The notes below the pieces were generated by a model. That model was not told the DNA's origin. It saw only the letters and a program-made list of their open reading frames with translations, and did no database searches. 64,000 nt of DNA from Mycolicibacterium goodii (GTDB lineage Bacteria; Actinomycetota; Actinomycetes; Mycobacteriales; Mycobacteriaceae). Of the stretch, positions 26,209 through 36,043 are shown piece by piece (the stretch's first letter is position 1; the number at the start of each line of letters is the position of its first letter). The position numbers and the translations under genes were made by a program. The stretch covers positions 2,976,001 through 3,040,000 of the forward strand of contig NZ_CP012150.1 in the NCBI RefSeq assembly GCF_001187505.1, given 5' to 3'.

Positions 26209-27927
26209 TCATTGTGCGTCAGGGATGACCGGCACGAGCAGGTGCGCCTGCCGGTCCGGACCCCAGTGCAGCGTGCAGATGCCGCGGGACCGGCGCTCGT
26301 AGGCGGCGGGGAACTGACCGGTGAGCGGGTTGCGCGGCCACAGCCAACGGCCCGCCACCACCAGGCGCAACCGTTCGCCCGCGCGGAACAGCGTCGATGA
26401 CGGACCGAGCGGAATATCCACCGGCACAACTTGTCCCGGGCGCAACGGCTGGTCCTCGATGAAGGCGGGGACCGGCTCGAACGGGCGCGACCTGGTCTCG
26501 TCGAGCGCCCGCATCGAGGCGCGCAGCCATCCGGTGCTCACCCGGTCACGGCCGAAGCCGTAGGACCCCTCGAACGGCACGTACCGGGTGCCGCTCCACT
26601 TCTCGACACCGACGAACAGATCGACGTCGTCGGCGTCGGCCGAGATGTACAGGCGCAGCGCCATCGGGCCGGTGAGCTCGGTGTCGTCGGGTACGGTCCA
26701 CCCGAAACGCGCTGCGGCCCTGCGGGTGTCGAACGATATGGACCCCGCGACGGTGGCGGCTTCGGTTCGCAGCCCGGCGTCGTGCAGATACAGCGGCGTC
26801 CACCGAGTCGACGCCGGTGGCCACTGCGATTCGTCGCGCACCGCGGCGATGCGGTCGCGGCTCTCCCGCACCTCCAAACGCACCCGCGGCAGTGTCTGCC
26901 CGGTGCCGCCGCGCAGGTGCCGGTCGAGGAACGCCAGCTGGGTCCGCAGCGCGTCGTCGGAGTAGAACGTCGCCCACTTGCCGCCGCGGTGCGTGTAGAG
27001 GTGGCGTTCGGCCGATCCGATCTGCTCGAAGCCGCGGATGGACCCGCGGGTGTGCAGGTTGTTGTCGGAGAAGCTTCCGCAGATCAGCGCGGGCACGTCG
27101 ATGGCCTCGAGCGCGGGCACCAGTGCGCGCCACCAGTCGTCGTACCGGGGTCGCGACGAATTCTCCTTGCCCAGATCGTATTCGAGCCGGGTCTCCTTCA
27201 GGCTGCGGCTCCACAGCTTGATGAACCCGGTCTCCTGGATGCCGCCGGGGTGCAGCAGATCGCGGTACGGGTCGGTCATGCCCTCCCACGGCACGATGGC
27301 CCGAAGATGCGGTGGCCGCAGCGCCGCGGACTTCCACTGCGAGATCGCCAGATAGGACACCCCGATCATGCCCACCGCACCGGTGCTCCACGGCTGCGCG
27401 GCGGCCCATTCGATGAGGTCGTAGACGTCCTCGCCCTCCTGGTCCGACAGCGGCGAACCCACACCGTCGGATGTGCCTGCACCGCGCAGATCGCAATTCA
27501 CCACGGCGAAGCCCTGTTTGGTCCACCACGCCGGGTCAGGCGCCTCCCACGTGGTCAACGACGAGAACCGCACGGGTTCGGGCTGGCGCAGCACGCGGTA
27601 CTGGAACGGCAGGGCATACCTCTTGCCCCCCTTGCCCCGCTTCTTGCGCACCGGCACCTTGTCCTTGCCGTACGGGTGCGCGCACAGCAGCACCGGGACG
27701 GGGCCGTCGCCTGCGGGCAGATGCACGTTCACCCGCAGCACCGTGCCGTCCCGCGTGGTCACCGCGACGTCGCGCCGCACGGTCACGGCGCCGGGTTCGG
27801 GCTCGTACACCTCGACCGGGGTGCGGATAAATCCGCGGAACCGCGACAGCGCATAGCGCGCCGCGCCCGGTCGCTTCCAGGGACGGTCCAGTGCAGGCCG
27901 GTCCAGCGCTGCGGCGTCCGCGTTCAT
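26209..27927 (-). CDS. CocE/NonD family alpha/beta hydrolase
   Basis: A 572-residue hydrolase of the X-Pro dipeptidyl-peptidase (S15)/CocE type. The nucleophile motif is GVSYLA (about residues 197-202), where the family usually has GxSYxG. The N-terminal half is the alpha/beta fold and the C-terminal part (about residues 370-565) is the jelly-roll XPP C-terminal domain. GGAGGCGAT precedes the ATG. It likely splits esters or amides. It is divergent from a TetR regulator with a repeat-rich promoter between them, so regulation by that protein is likely. Confidence 0.85.
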   Translation of the reverse strand: MNADAAALDRPALDRPWKRPGAARYALSRFRGFIRTPVEVYEPEPGAVTVRRDVAVTTRDGTVLRVNVHLPAGDGPVPVLLCAHPYGKDKVPVRKKRGKGGKRYALPFQYRVLRQPEPVRFSSLTTWEAPDPAWWTKQGFAVVNCDLRGAGTSDGVGSPLSDQEGEDVYDLIEWAAAQPWSTGAVGMIGVSYLAISQWKSAALRPPHLRAIVPWEGMTDPYRDLLHPGGIQETGFIKLWSRSLKETRLEYDLGKENSSRPRYDDWWRALVPALEAIDVPALICGSFSDNNLHTRGSIRGFEQIGSAERHLYTHRGGKWATFYSDDALRTQLAFLDRHLRGGTGQTLPRVRLEVRESRDRIAAVRDESQWPPASTRWTPLYLHDAGLRTEAATVAGSISFDTRRAAARFGWTVPDDTELTGPMALRLYISADADDVDLFVGVEKWSGTRYVPFEGSYGFGRDRVSTGWLRASMRALDETRSRPFEPVPAFIEDQPLRPGQVVPVDIPLGPSSTLFRAGERLRLVVAGRWLWPRNPLTGQFPAAYERRSRGICTLHWGPDRQAHLLVPVIPDAQ

Positions 27928-27940
27928 ATCGCCTCCAAAT

Positions 27941-27984
27941 TTTCACGCCTCGTTGAAACTAATTTCACGGTACGATGAAACTAG
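27941..27984. promoter_or_regulatory. 22-bp direct repeat operator between cocE-like gene and tetR
   Basis: Two adjacent 22-bp units, TTTCACGCCTCGTTGAAACTAA... and TTTCACGGTACGATGAAACTAG..., agree at 17 of 22 positions. TGAAACTAATTTCA at 27954-27967 is a perfect inverted repeat with a 4-bp spacer. Spacing of two helical turns suits two TetR dimers bound on the same face. Confidence 0.65.
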
Positions 27985-28011
27985 TCTCGACGCAAGGGAG
28001 AAATCGGCGGC

Positions 28012-28635
28012 ATGGCGAAACGGTCCGCTCGCACGACACCGGGACCGCGCGACGATCGCGGTGTCCTGGCCGCACGCATCCTCGCGGCCGCGCGCGAGAC
28101 GTTCGCCGAGAACGGCTGGGCCGGAACCACCATCCGGGCCGTGGCGCGCGCCGCGGACGTGGATCCCGCGCTGGTCTACCACTACTACGGCTCCAAGGAA
28201 GGCCTGCTCGACGCCGCGACCGACCCGCCGCAGAAGTGGCTCGACGGTGTGGTCGCCACCTGGCAGGCGCCTGCCGGCGACACCGGCCGCGCCGTGCTGC
28301 GGCTGCTGCTCGACAGCTGGGCCGACGACGAGGTGGGCCCCGTGCTGCGGGCGATCCTGCAGACCGCCGCGCATGAACAGACCACGCGCGAGAAGCTGCG
28401 CATGGTCGTCGAGCGCAGCCTGCTCGGGGTGTTCGCGACCATGGGCGACAACGAACACCAACGCCGCACCCGCGCCGGCCTGGTCGCCTCACAGACCATC
28501 GGCTTCGCCCTCATGCGGTACGTCTGGCGGATCGAGCCCGTCGCGTCGATGAGCGAGGACGAGGTCCTCGAAGCCATCGCGCCGACGCTGCAGCGCTACA
28601 TCGACGGCGATATCGGCGCTGCGGGCCGGATTTGA
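28012..28635 (+). CDS. TetR-family transcriptional regulator
   Basis: A 207-residue regulator. The helix-turn-helix is at about residues 25-65 (ILAAARETFAENGWAGTTIRAVARAADVDPALVYHYYGSKEGLL), typical of TetR. The C-terminal ligand-binding domain (TetR_C) has no obvious signature for a ligand. The ATG has GGGAG about 12 bases upstream. The operator repeats at 27941-27984 lie between this gene and the divergent CocE-like hydrolase, which suggests autoregulation and control of the hydrolase-patatin operon. Confidence 0.88.
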   Translation: MAKRSARTTPGPRDDRGVLAARILAAARETFAENGWAGTTIRAVARAADVDPALVYHYYGSKEGLLDAATDPPQKWLDGVVATWQAPAGDTGRAVLRLLLDSWADDEVGPVLRAILQTAAHEQTTREKLRMVVERSLLGVFATMGDNEHQRRTRAGLVASQTIGFALMRYVWRIEPVASMSEDEVLEAIAPTLQRYIDGDIGAAGRI

Positions 28636-28651
28636 TGCAGCGTGATTCGAA

Positions 28652-29122
28652 CTAGCCGCACAGATCGTCGGCGGCGGCCTGCACCGCCACGATCACCGCG
28701 GCCTGCCGCGCCGGCTCCAGCTCGGCCCAGGTCTTGTCGTAGGTGCCGGGACCGGGTGCCGCGCCGGGCGCCTGCAGGCTCGCCAGATACGGCTCGATCT
28801 GGGCCTTCGGGTCGCCGCCCTTGGCGTCCATCCACATCTTGGCGGCGTGACAGGCCTGGAAATACTCGTCTTCGGTGGATTGTGCGGGTGCGCCGACCGC
28901 CGTCGTGACACCGCCCGGCGACACCGCCACCTCACCCGGCGCGGCCGTCGGCGGCGACGTCTCGGCGCTCGCGGTGGGGGTCGCCGAGGGGGACGAGGAC
29001 TCGGCCGGGTGGCCTTGCTCGGCGGGTTCGCCGGTGTCCGAGCCGCATGCCGTCAGCAGGCTCAGACCGGCGGCCGCCAGGAGTCCGGCGGCGGTCTTGC
29101 GGGCCCTCGGGTAACTGCGCAT
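28652..29122 (-). CDS. lpqV: Lipoprotein LpqV
   Basis: A 156-residue lipoprotein. The lipobox LLTAC places the lipidated cysteine at residue 26. After it comes a Ser/Pro/Thr/Glu-rich linker (about residues 30-75) and a helical domain with DEYFQACHAAKMWMDAKGGDP and a C-terminal cysteine (DLCG). The two mature cysteines may pair. It lies between the patatin pair and the cysteine dioxygenase gene, as does lpqV (Rv1064c) in M. tuberculosis. Function unknown. Its stop is 16 bases from that of the tetR gene. Confidence 0.8.
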   Translation of the reverse strand: MRSYPRARKTAAGLLAAAGLSLLTACGSDTGEPAEQGHPAESSSPSATPTASAETSPPTAAPGEVAVSPGGVTTAVGAPAQSTEDEYFQACHAAKMWMDAKGGDPKAQIEPYLASLQAPGAAPGPGTYDKTWAELEPARQAAVIVAVQAAADDLCG

Positions 29123-29244
29123 GAAGCCAATCTATGCAACACTGGCGGCCGTGATGGTACGGACCGGGATCGGAGAGTGTTGTCGGGCTCAGTAGAGCCG
29201 CGCACCCGTCTCCCGTCGTCCACCCGTTTTTCGAAAGTTCCGTC

Positions 29245-29784
29245 ATGCTCACCACTGCTTCTGCATCCCTTGGCGCGTCCACGACCGTCCCCGCCGTCTC
29301 CGCACCCACCCGGCTGCGCCTGCCCGATCTGCTGAACACCACCGACCGCGCCGCCGACGCCGTGCTGTCGGGTCGCTACGACCGGCTGTTGCGCGACCTG
29401 CCCTCCGACGAGCGTTGGTACACGCGCCTGGACGGCGACGACGAACTCGACGTCTGGCTGATCAGCTGGGTTCCCGACCGCTCGACCGAACTGCACGATC
29501 ACGGCGGTTCGCTCGGCGCGCTCACCGTGGTCTCCGGTGCGCTGACCGAAACCCGCTGGGACGGTGAGACGCTGCGGCGCCGCAGGCTCTCGGCGGGCCG
29601 CCAGGCCGCGTTCCCGCTCGGCTGGGTCCACGATGTGGTGCGCGCCCCCGGACCGGTCCTCGGCCCCACGCTCAGCGTGCACGCGTATTCGCCGCCGCTC
29701 ACCGCGATGTCGTACTACGAAGTGACGCAACAGAACACGCTGCGCCGCAGTCGCACCGAGCTGACCGACGCGCCGGAAGGATGA
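29245..29784 (+). CDS. Cysteine dioxygenase family protein (Rv1065-like)
   Basis: A 179-residue cupin. Iron ligands are visible as His84 and His86 in ELHDHGG and His129 in GWVHDV; a further His146 is in SVHAYSPPL. The pattern is that of cysteine dioxygenase type I, which oxidises cysteine to cysteine sulfinate. Upstream are 122 bases without a gene, with a weak GAAAG before the ATG. The rhodanese gene starts one base after the stop, so the two are one transcription unit, as in Rv1065-Rv1066. Confidence 0.83.
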   Translation: MLTTASASLGASTTVPAVSAPTRLRLPDLLNTTDRAADAVLSGRYDRLLRDLPSDERWYTRLDGDDELDVWLISWVPDRSTELHDHGGSLGALTVVSGALTETRWDGETLRRRRLSAGRQAAFPLGWVHDVVRAPGPVLGPTLSVHAYSPPLTAMSYYEVTQQNTLRRSRTELTDAPEG

Positions 29785-29785
29785 G

Positions 29786-30154
29786 ATGAGCCGCATCGAC
29801 GAGGTCCTCGACGCCGCCCGCGCGCGGCTGAACCGACTGTCGGCCGCCGAACTGCCCGCCGCGCTGGCCGACGGTGCGGTGCTGGTCGACATCCGGCCCG
29901 CCGCGCAACGCGCCGCCGAGGGTGAGGTGCCCGGCGCGCTGGTCATCGAACGCAACGTGCTGGAGTGGCGGTGCGACCCCACCAGCGAGGCCAGGCTGCC
30001 CCAGGCCGTCGACGACGACGTGTACTGGGTGATCCTGTGCTCCGAGGGTTATACGTCGAGCCTGGCAGCGGCGTCGCTGCTCGACCTGGGGTTGCACCGG
30101 GCCACCGACGTCATCGGCGGCTACCACGCCCTGGCCGCGGCCGGTCAGGTGTGA
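29786..30154 (+). CDS. Rhodanese-like sulfurtransferase (Rv1066-like)
   Basis: A 122-residue single-domain rhodanese. LVDIRPAAQRAAEGEVPGALVIER is the typical N-terminal half and the active-site loop is CSEGYTS with catalytic Cys85. It transfers sulfane sulfur to thiol acceptors. Its pairing with a cysteine dioxygenase suggests a role in handling cysteine-derived sulfur. It converges on the following gene with 9 bases between the stops. Confidence 0.85.
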   Translation: MSRIDEVLDAARARLNRLSAAELPAALADGAVLVDIRPAAQRAAEGEVPGALVIERNVLEWRCDPTSEARLPQAVDDDVYWVILCSEGYTSSLAAASLLDLGLHRATDVIGGYHALAAAGQV

Positions 30155-30163
30155 GCCTGCGGC

Positions 30164-31885
30164 TCACGCACTTTCGTTGTTGTTGAGCAACGGACGCAGC
30201 CTCTCGGTCTTGGCCGGCGTCCAGCCCGGCGGCGCCATGATCGCCGCCCACGCGTTGGCCACATCCTTGACGTAGACGTGCCCGTGCCCGTCGGGAACGT
30301 CCACCGCGACCGCCATGTCCGCGGACACCTGCAGGAACGTCACCACCGGAATCCACACGGTGTGCGGCGACACGTCATACCCACGCGGCTCACGCAACCA
30401 GTCCGGTTTCGAGAACAGCAGATCGGTGTTCCACCACGCGATCGGATCGGACGCGTGCTGCAGATACACCACCCGGGGTGTCGACCACGGATCGTCGGGG
30501 CGGCCGAGATCGGCTGCCTCGGCGACGAACCGGACATTCTCGCCGTCGGCGTAGATCGGAAGCCATTCCGGCGAGCCGGGATCCCGGTTGCGGGTCAGAT
30601 CGGTCCAGATGGTGTTGTTGAACGTGGGCCCGGAGAACAGCGCGCCGTCGGTGCGGGCGACCAGATTGTTGAGCGCCAGGAACGGTGCCTCGCCGCCGAA
30701 CGAGCCGAGGCTCTCGCCGAACACCACGAGCTTGGGCCGGTCGGCCTCGGGACGTTCGCGGATCAGCGCGTCGACCGCCTCGAACAACGCCTGCCCGGCC
30801 TGGCGCGCGTTCTCCTTGTCCACCAGGAACGACAACCAGCTCGGAAGATACGAGTACTGCATCGACACGATCGCGGTGTCGCCGTTGTACATGTATTCCA
30901 GCGCAGTGGCTTCCGCATTGTTGATCCACCCGGTGCCGGTCGTGGTGGCCACCGCGACCACCTGGCGGTCCAGGCCACCCGTGCGTTCCAACTCGCGCGC
31001 CGCGAGCGCGGCGGTGGCCTTGATCCCGTCGGCCGACTGCAGGCCGGCGTAGGCGCGGATGGGCTCGACCGCCGGTGCGCCGTTGAACGCCGAAAGCTGT
31101 TGCACCGAAGGTGCGCTGGCAACGAACACCCGGCCCTGATGACCCAGGGACGCCCAGCTGACCAGCGAACCGGGTCCGCCCGAGCGCAGCGGCGAGGTCG
31201 GCGCGGAGAAATCCGGGCTGTCCTCGTCGTTGACCGCCGCGAACGACTTGTTGATGGTCTCCATCGCGAACCGCACCACCACGCCGTTGAGCAGGGCGAT
31301 GCTCAACGCGAGCAGCAGCGTCACCACCACCACCGCGGAAACCCGCGGCGGCGCAACACGATCGAGCTGACGCACCAGGTACCGCACGAGTTTGCCGACC
31401 AGCTGGCCGATCTCGACGAGGACATAGAGCACGACGATGGACAGCACCGCGGTGAGCGGGTGGTCCCAGAACCTCAGCCGCGGCACACCCATGAAGTCGC
31501 GGATCTGGTCCTGCCACACGTGGAAGTAGACGATCATCAGGATCTGCCCGACGATCCCGACCGCGACGAGCCCGATCCAGGCCCACCGCGGGGCCTTGGG
31601 GCTGGTATCCGCGGAGCGCATGTAGCGCACCAGCCACACCGCGAAAACGCCTATGCCGTATCCGATCGCCCCGGCGCCGCCGCTCACCAGCCCCTGGAAC
31701 AGCGGGCCGCGCGGCAGCAGCGACGGGGTCAGCGACAGCCAGACGAACACCAGGCCCACCGCGGTGCCGAAGAACGTGTAGTGGCGCACCCACCAGGCCG
31801 GCGGGGCCTGCTGTTCGGGGGCCTGCTCGACGACGGGTTCGCCGTCGGGTCTGTCGACGTCCTCGGTGGTGCTGGTGTCGGTCAC
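30164..31885 (-). CDS. Alpha/beta-hydrolase domain membrane protein (Rv1069c-like)
   Basis: A 573-residue protein. About five membrane helices occupy residues 30-230, followed by a cytoplasmic or exposed domain matching the Abhydrolase_9 family, with the nucleophile motif GESLGSFGGEAPF (about residues 400-412). Its C-terminal part has the conserved YLQHASDPIAWW. The GTG at 31885 gives the family N-terminus. TAGAGT ends 7 bases upstream, but its first three bases are the echA8 stop codon, so it may be coincidental; 10 bases separate the genes. Lipase- or esterase-like activity is inferred from the fold. Confidence 0.8.
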   Translation of the reverse strand: MTDTSTTEDVDRPDGEPVVEQAPEQQAPPAWWVRHYTFFGTAVGLVFVWLSLTPSLLPRGPLFQGLVSGGAGAIGYGIGVFAVWLVRYMRSADTSPKAPRWAWIGLVAVGIVGQILMIVYFHVWQDQIRDFMGVPRLRFWDHPLTAVLSIVVLYVLVEIGQLVGKLVRYLVRQLDRVAPPRVSAVVVVTLLLALSIALLNGVVVRFAMETINKSFAAVNDEDSPDFSAPTSPLRSGGPGSLVSWASLGHQGRVFVASAPSVQQLSAFNGAPAVEPIRAYAGLQSADGIKATAALAARELERTGGLDRQVVAVATTTGTGWINNAEATALEYMYNGDTAIVSMQYSYLPSWLSFLVDKENARQAGQALFEAVDALIRERPEADRPKLVVFGESLGSFGGEAPFLALNNLVARTDGALFSGPTFNNTIWTDLTRNRDPGSPEWLPIYADGENVRFVAEAADLGRPDDPWSTPRVVYLQHASDPIAWWNTDLLFSKPDWLREPRGYDVSPHTVWIPVVTFLQVSADMAVAVDVPDGHGHVYVKDVANAWAAIMAPPGWTPAKTERLRPLLNNNESA

Positions 31886-31895
31886 CCGTGGAACT

Positions 31896-32672
31896 CTAGC
31901 GATGGGTGAAGTTGGCGGCGCGCTTCTCGGCAAACGCGGCCATGCCCTCTTTCTGATCGGCGGTGGCAAAAGCGGAATGGAACAGCCTGCGCTCGTAGAG
32001 CAGGCCCTCGGTGAGGCTCGTCTCGAACGCGCGGTTCACCGCTTCCTTGGCCATGCGGGCGGCCGACAACGACATCCCGGCGATGGTCTGCGCGACCGCG
32101 AGCGACTCGTCGAGCAACGTGTCCGCGGGCACCAGCCGCGAGACCAGGCCCGCGCGTTCGGCCTCCACGGCGTCGATGGTGCGGCCGGTGAGGATCAGGT
32201 CCATGGCCTTGGCCTTGCCGATCGCCCGGGTGAGCCGCTGCGAACCACCCATGCCGGGCAGCACGCCAAGTTTGATCTCGGGCTGCCCGAATTTCGCGGT
32301 GTCGGCGGCGATCAGGATGTCGCACATCATCGCCAGTTCGCAGCCGCCACCGAGGGCGTACCCGGCGACCGCGGCGATGGTGGGCGTGCGGGTGGCGGCG
32401 AACTTCGACCACAGTTCGAAGAAGTCGGCCTCGAAGACGTCGGCGAAGGACAGGTCCGCCATCTCCTTGATGTCGGCGCCCGCCGCGAAGGCCTTCTCGT
32501 TGCCGGTGATGATGATCGCGCCGACACCCGGATCCTTGTCGAGTTCGGCTGCGGCCGTTGTCACTTCGGTCATCACCTGGCTGTTGAGCGCGTTGAGCGC
32601 CTTCGGCCGGTTCAGCTGGATGGTGGCGACCCGGTCGGTGCGGGTCACCAGGATCGTCTCGAAGTCGCTCAT
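31896..32672 (-). CDS. echA8: Enoyl-CoA hydratase EchA8
   Basis: A 258-residue crotonase. The oxyanion-hole segments are [15 protein letters not shown] (about residues 58-72) and [15 protein letters not shown] (about residues 107-121). The two catalytic glutamates are in the CELAMM and [13 protein letters not shown] segments, as in classical enoyl-CoA hydratases. It hydrates trans-2-enoyl-CoA in beta-oxidation. It overlaps the upstream echA9 by four bases (ATGA) and matches Rv1070c in position and length. Confidence 0.92.
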   Translation of the reverse strand: MSDFETILVTRTDRVATIQLNRPKALNALNSQVMTEVTTAAAELDKDPGVGAIIITGNEKAFAAGADIKEMADLSFADVFEADFFELWSKFAATRTPTIAAVAGYALGGGCELAMMCDILIAADTAKFGQPEIKLGVLPGMGGSQRLTRAIGKAKAMDLILTGRTIDAVEAERAGLVSRLVPADTLLDESLAVAQTIAGMSLSAARMAKEAVNRAFETSLTEGLLYERRLFHSAFATADQKEGMAAFAEKRAANFTHR

Positions 32673-33718
32673 TTCTTCTCCTTCTCGAACGTGAGATCCG
32701 GTTCTGCCGGAACGAAGTAGGCGTCGATGTCGGCCCGGGTGACATCGGCGATCGAGGCGGGTGACCACTTCGGGTTGCGGTCCTTGTCCACCAACTGTGC
32801 CCGGATGCCCTCGACGAAATCATGGGATTTCACCGCGGCGCAGGAGATCCGGTATTCCTGGCGCAGCGCGTCTTCGAGCGTGTCCAGCGCGGCGGCCCGA
32901 CGCACCGCCTCCAGCGTCACCGACAGCGCGACGGGGGAGCGGGTGGTGATCAGATCGGCGGCCGCCCCGGCGTCGGCGGCGGCACTGTTGCGCAGCGCGG
33001 CGACGATGTCGGCGACCGTCTCGCCCGCGTAGCACTCGTCGATCCAGTCCCGCTGTTGCGCCAGGGCGCCGGCCGGGGCCTCGACGGCGTAGGTGGCCAG
33101 GGCGTTGTCGACGCCGTGGGTGACGACGGACTCGGTGAAATCGGCGAGTTTGTCGTGTGGCACATAGTGATCGGCGAAGCCCATGGCGATCGCGTCGGCA
33201 CCCGAGAACGGCGCACCGGTGAGCGCGGCGTGCAGGCCAAGCGCGCCAGGGGCACGTGAGAGCAGATAGGTGCCGCCGACGTCGGGGACGAAGCCGATAC
33301 CGACCTCGGGCATCGCCATCTTGGTGGTGTCGGTGACCACCCGGATGCTGCCGTGCCCGGCCACACCCACACCGCCGCCCATCACGATGCCGTCCATCAC
33401 CGCCACATAGGGCTTGGGGTAACTGCCGATATAGGCGTTGACCAGGTATTCGTCGTGCCAGAATCGGCGCGCGTCCGCGCCGCCGGCCTTCGCGCTGTGA
33501 TAGAGCGCCACGACGTCACCGCCCGCACACAGCCCCCGCTCACCGGCGCCGGTGAGCAGCACGGTGTGCACGGAGTCGTCGTTCTCCCACGCGTGCAACG
33601 CCTTGCCGATCTCGGCGACCATGCCCGCGGTGAGCGAGTTGATCGCCTTGGGGCGGTTCAGCGTGAGGATGCCGACGCCGTCGCGGACATTTACTAGGAT
33701 GTCCTCGTTTTCTGTCAC
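32669..33718 (-). CDS. echA9: EchA9, 3-hydroxyisobutyryl-CoA hydrolase-like
   Basis: A 349-residue crotonase-fold protein with the longer C-terminal part of 3-hydroxyisobutyryl-CoA hydrolases (about residues 200-349). Landmarks are [40 protein letters not shown] and [18 protein letters not shown]. It probably acts in valine breakdown. GTG 33718 is chosen because TACATT lies six bases upstream and the ORF upstream of it has no family similarity; a ribosome site is missing. It forms an operon with echA8. Confidence 0.85.
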   Translation of the reverse strand: MTENEDILVNVRDGVGILTLNRPKAINSLTAGMVAEIGKALHAWENDDSVHTVLLTGAGERGLCAGGDVVALYHSAKAGGADARRFWHDEYLVNAYIGSYPKPYVAVMDGIVMGGGVGVAGHGSIRVVTDTTKMAMPEVGIGFVPDVGGTYLLSRAPGALGLHAALTGAPFSGADAIAMGFADHYVPHDKLADFTESVVTHGVDNALATYAVEAPAGALAQQRDWIDECYAGETVADIVAALRNSAAADAGAAADLITTRSPVALSVTLEAVRRAAALDTLEDALRQEYRISCAAVKSHDFVEGIRAQLVDKDRNPKWSPASIADVTRADIDAYFVPAEPDLTFEKEKK

Positions 33719-33724
33719 GGTTGC

Positions 33725-33730
33725 AATGTA
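33725..33730 (-). promoter_or_regulatory. Leaderless-type -10 box of echA9
   Basis: TACATT on the minus strand ends 6 bases before the GTG start, fitting a transcript that begins at or next to the start codon. Confidence 0.45.
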
Positions 33731-33891
33731 GTTCGATCCCCGTGCGACTCGCGCGGCGGGTAGGGTTTGCCTCAAGATCGAACCTGGAAGTTTCCTGAGA
33801 GTTCATCTCCGGAAGAGGGAACCTGTCGGGACCATCGATCGTTGACCATGTAGTTCGTACCCCGAACACATCTCATAAGAGAGGAACCACG

Positions 33892-34734
33892 GTGCGCGAG
33901 ACCAGCAACCCGGTATTCCGCAGCCTGCCCAAAACGCAGGGCGGATACGCAACTTTCGGTACCGGAGCCGCCGGCTTCGGTGCGCAGCAGGTGCACGCAC
34001 AGCAGTATGCGCCTGAATACCTCGACAAGCAGCAGGCCGGCGTCGCCCGCCCGCTGACCATCGACGACGTCGTCACCAAGACCGGTATCACCCTCGGCGT
34101 GCTGTCGGTCGTCGCGGTGGTGTCCTACTTCCTGGTGTCGAGCAACTTCGCATTGGCCGCGCCGTTCACGTTGATCGGTGGCCTCGGCGGTCTGGTCCTG
34201 GTGCTGATCGCGACGTTCGGCCGCAAGCAGGACAACCCGGCCATCGTGCTGAGCTACGCCGCGCTGGAAGGCCTGTTCCTCGGTGCGGTGTCGTTCCTGC
34301 TGACCTTCAACATCCAGGGCGCCAGCGCGGGCGGGCTGATCAGCCAGGCCGTGCTCGGAACCTTCGGCGTGTTCTTCGGCATGCTCGTGGTGTACAAGAC
34401 CGGCGCCATCCGGGTGACGCCGAAATTCACCCGCATGATGGTCGCCGCGATCTTCGGTGTGGTGGTCCTGGCCCTCGGCAACTTCGTGTTCGCGCTGTTC
34501 ACCGACGGCGCAGGCCCGCTGCGTGACGGTGGCCCGCTGGCGATCATCTTCTCGCTCGTGTGCATCGGTCTGGCCGCGTTCAGCTTCCTGATCGACTTCG
34601 ACGCCGCCGACCAGATGATCCGCGCCGGTGCGCCGGAGAAGGCCGCGTGGGGCGTCGCCCTCGGCCTGACCGTGACCCTGGTCTGGCTGTACATCGAGAT
34701 CCTGCGACTGCTGTCGTACTTCAACAACGACTAG
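33892..34734 (+). CDS. Bax inhibitor-1/YccA family membrane protein (Rv1072-like)
   Basis: A 280-residue protein with about 60 polar N-terminal residues and seven membrane helices. The family pattern appears in YAALEGLFLGAVSFLL and IDFDAADQMI with its two Asp residues in the last helices, which form the pH-sensing site in characterised relatives that leak calcium. GTG 33892 has AGAGAGGA upstream. A strong terminator follows. Function in mycobacteria is not established. Confidence 0.87.
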   Translation: MRETSNPVFRSLPKTQGGYATFGTGAAGFGAQQVHAQQYAPEYLDKQQAGVARPLTIDDVVTKTGITLGVLSVVAVVSYFLVSSNFALAAPFTLIGGLGGLVLVLIATFGRKQDNPAIVLSYAALEGLFLGAVSFLLTFNIQGASAGGLISQAVLGTFGVFFGMLVVYKTGAIRVTPKFTRMMVAAIFGVVVLALGNFVFALFTDGAGPLRDGGPLAIIFSLVCIGLAAFSFLIDFDAADQMIRAGAPEKAAWGVALGLTVTLVWLYIEILRLLSYFNND

Positions 34735-34748
34735 CAGTCACACCCGAG

Positions 34749-34782
34749 AAAGGCGTCCGCGATCGCGGGCGCCTTTTTCTTT
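34749..34782 (+). terminator. Intrinsic terminator after the YccA-like gene
   Basis: AAAGGCGTCCGCG pairs with CGCGGGCGCCTTT (one G-T pair) and is followed by TTTTTCTTT. It is the clearest classical terminator in the window. Confidence 0.85.
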
Positions 34783-34825
34783 GGTCCGGTGTCTTCGGTT
34801 CGTGCGCCGTCAGGAGCGCGCAGGC

Positions 34826-36025
34826 TCAGACGGCCCGCGGCTTGACCCGGCCCGCCGCCTCGACGGCGTTGCCGCGCGCGGTGTCCACATCGTCGGCGTA
34901 CGCCAGCGCGACACCCATCCGGCGGGTGAGGAAGCTCTCGGGCTTGCCGAACAACCGGATGTCGGTGTGCGGCACCTGCAGTGCCGCGTCCACCCCGTCG
35001 AAGACGACGCCGGTGGCGTCCACGCCGCCGTAGATCACCGCGCTGGCGCCCGGCGACCGCAGCGCGGTGTCGACCGGCAGGCCGAGGATGGCGCGTGCAT
35101 GCAACTCGAACTCGCTCTGCCACTGGCTGACCATCGTCACCATGCCGGTGTCGTGGGGGCGGGGGCTGACCTCGCTGAACCACACCTGGTCACCCTTGAC
35201 GAACAGTTCGACGCCGAAGATGCCCTGCCCGCCGAGGTTGTCGGTCACCGCGCCCGCGATCTGCTCCGCACGCGCCAGCGCCGTCGCCGACATCGGATGC
35301 GGCTGCCAGCTCTCGACATAGTCGCCGTTGCGCTGCAGGTGGCCGATCGGTGCGCAGAACTGCGTGTGGATCGCACCGTCGGCGCCGCGGGCCCGCACGG
35401 TCAGCAACGTGATCTCGTAATCGAAGTCGATGAAACCCTCGACGATGACCCGGGTCAGGCTGACCCGCCCGCCCGCCATGGCGTAGTCCCACGCGGCGGC
35501 CACCCCGTCGGGGCCGTCGATCTTGGACTGGCCCTTACCGGAGCTGCTCATCACCGGTTTGACGACGCAGGGGTAGCCGATCTCGTCGATGGCGGCCCGC
35601 AACTCGTCGAGCGAGTCACAGAACCGGTACGGGCTCGTCGGCAGGCCGAGCGTCTCGGCGGCGAGGCGGCGGATGCCCTCGCGGTCCATGGTCAGCCGGG
35701 TCGCGCGGGCCGTCGGGATCACCGTCGTCACGCCATCGGCCTCAAGGGCCTCAAGGACCGGGGTGGCGATGGCCTCGATCTCGGGGACCACCAGATCGGG
35801 CCGCTCGGCCTCGATGAGGGTGCGCAGCTGATCCGGGTCGGACATGGCGATGGTGCGCGCGTGGTGGGCGACCTGGTGGCCGGGCGCGTTGTCGTAGCGG
35901 TCGACGGCGATGGTCTCGACGCCGAGGCGCTGCAGCGCGATCAGGACTTCGCGGCCCAGCTCACCAGAGCCCAGCAGCATGACTTTCGTGGCGCGCGGTG
36001 ACAGCGGCGTTCCGATGGTGGTCAT
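34826..36025 (-). CDS. purT: Formate-dependent phosphoribosylglycinamide formyltransferase
   Basis: A 399-residue ATP-grasp enzyme that forms formyl-GAR from GAR, formate and ATP in purine synthesis. N-terminal [20 protein letters not shown], the ATP-grasp loop [14 protein letters not shown] and [25 protein letters not shown] match PurT over its whole length. M. tuberculosis has purT elsewhere (Rv0389), so its place between the Rv1072 and fadA3 homologs is a local insertion. It runs in the same direction as fadA3, 18 bases downstream. Confidence 0.93.
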   Translation of the reverse strand: MTTIGTPLSPRATKVMLLGSGELGREVLIALQRLGVETIAVDRYDNAPGHQVAHHARTIAMSDPDQLRTLIEAERPDLVVPEIEAIATPVLEALEADGVTTVIPTARATRLTMDREGIRRLAAETLGLPTSPYRFCDSLDELRAAIDEIGYPCVVKPVMSSSGKGQSKIDGPDGVAAAWDYAMAGGRVSLTRVIVEGFIDFDYEITLLTVRARGADGAIHTQFCAPIGHLQRNGDYVESWQPHPMSATALARAEQIAGAVTDNLGGQGIFGVELFVKGDQVWFSEVSPRPHDTGMVTMVSQWQSEFELHARAILGLPVDTALRSPGASAVIYGGVDATGVVFDGVDAALQVPHTDIRLFGKPESFLTRRMGVALAYADDVDTARGNAVEAAGRVKPRAV

Positions 36026-36043
36026 CGGGACGCATCCTATGGG

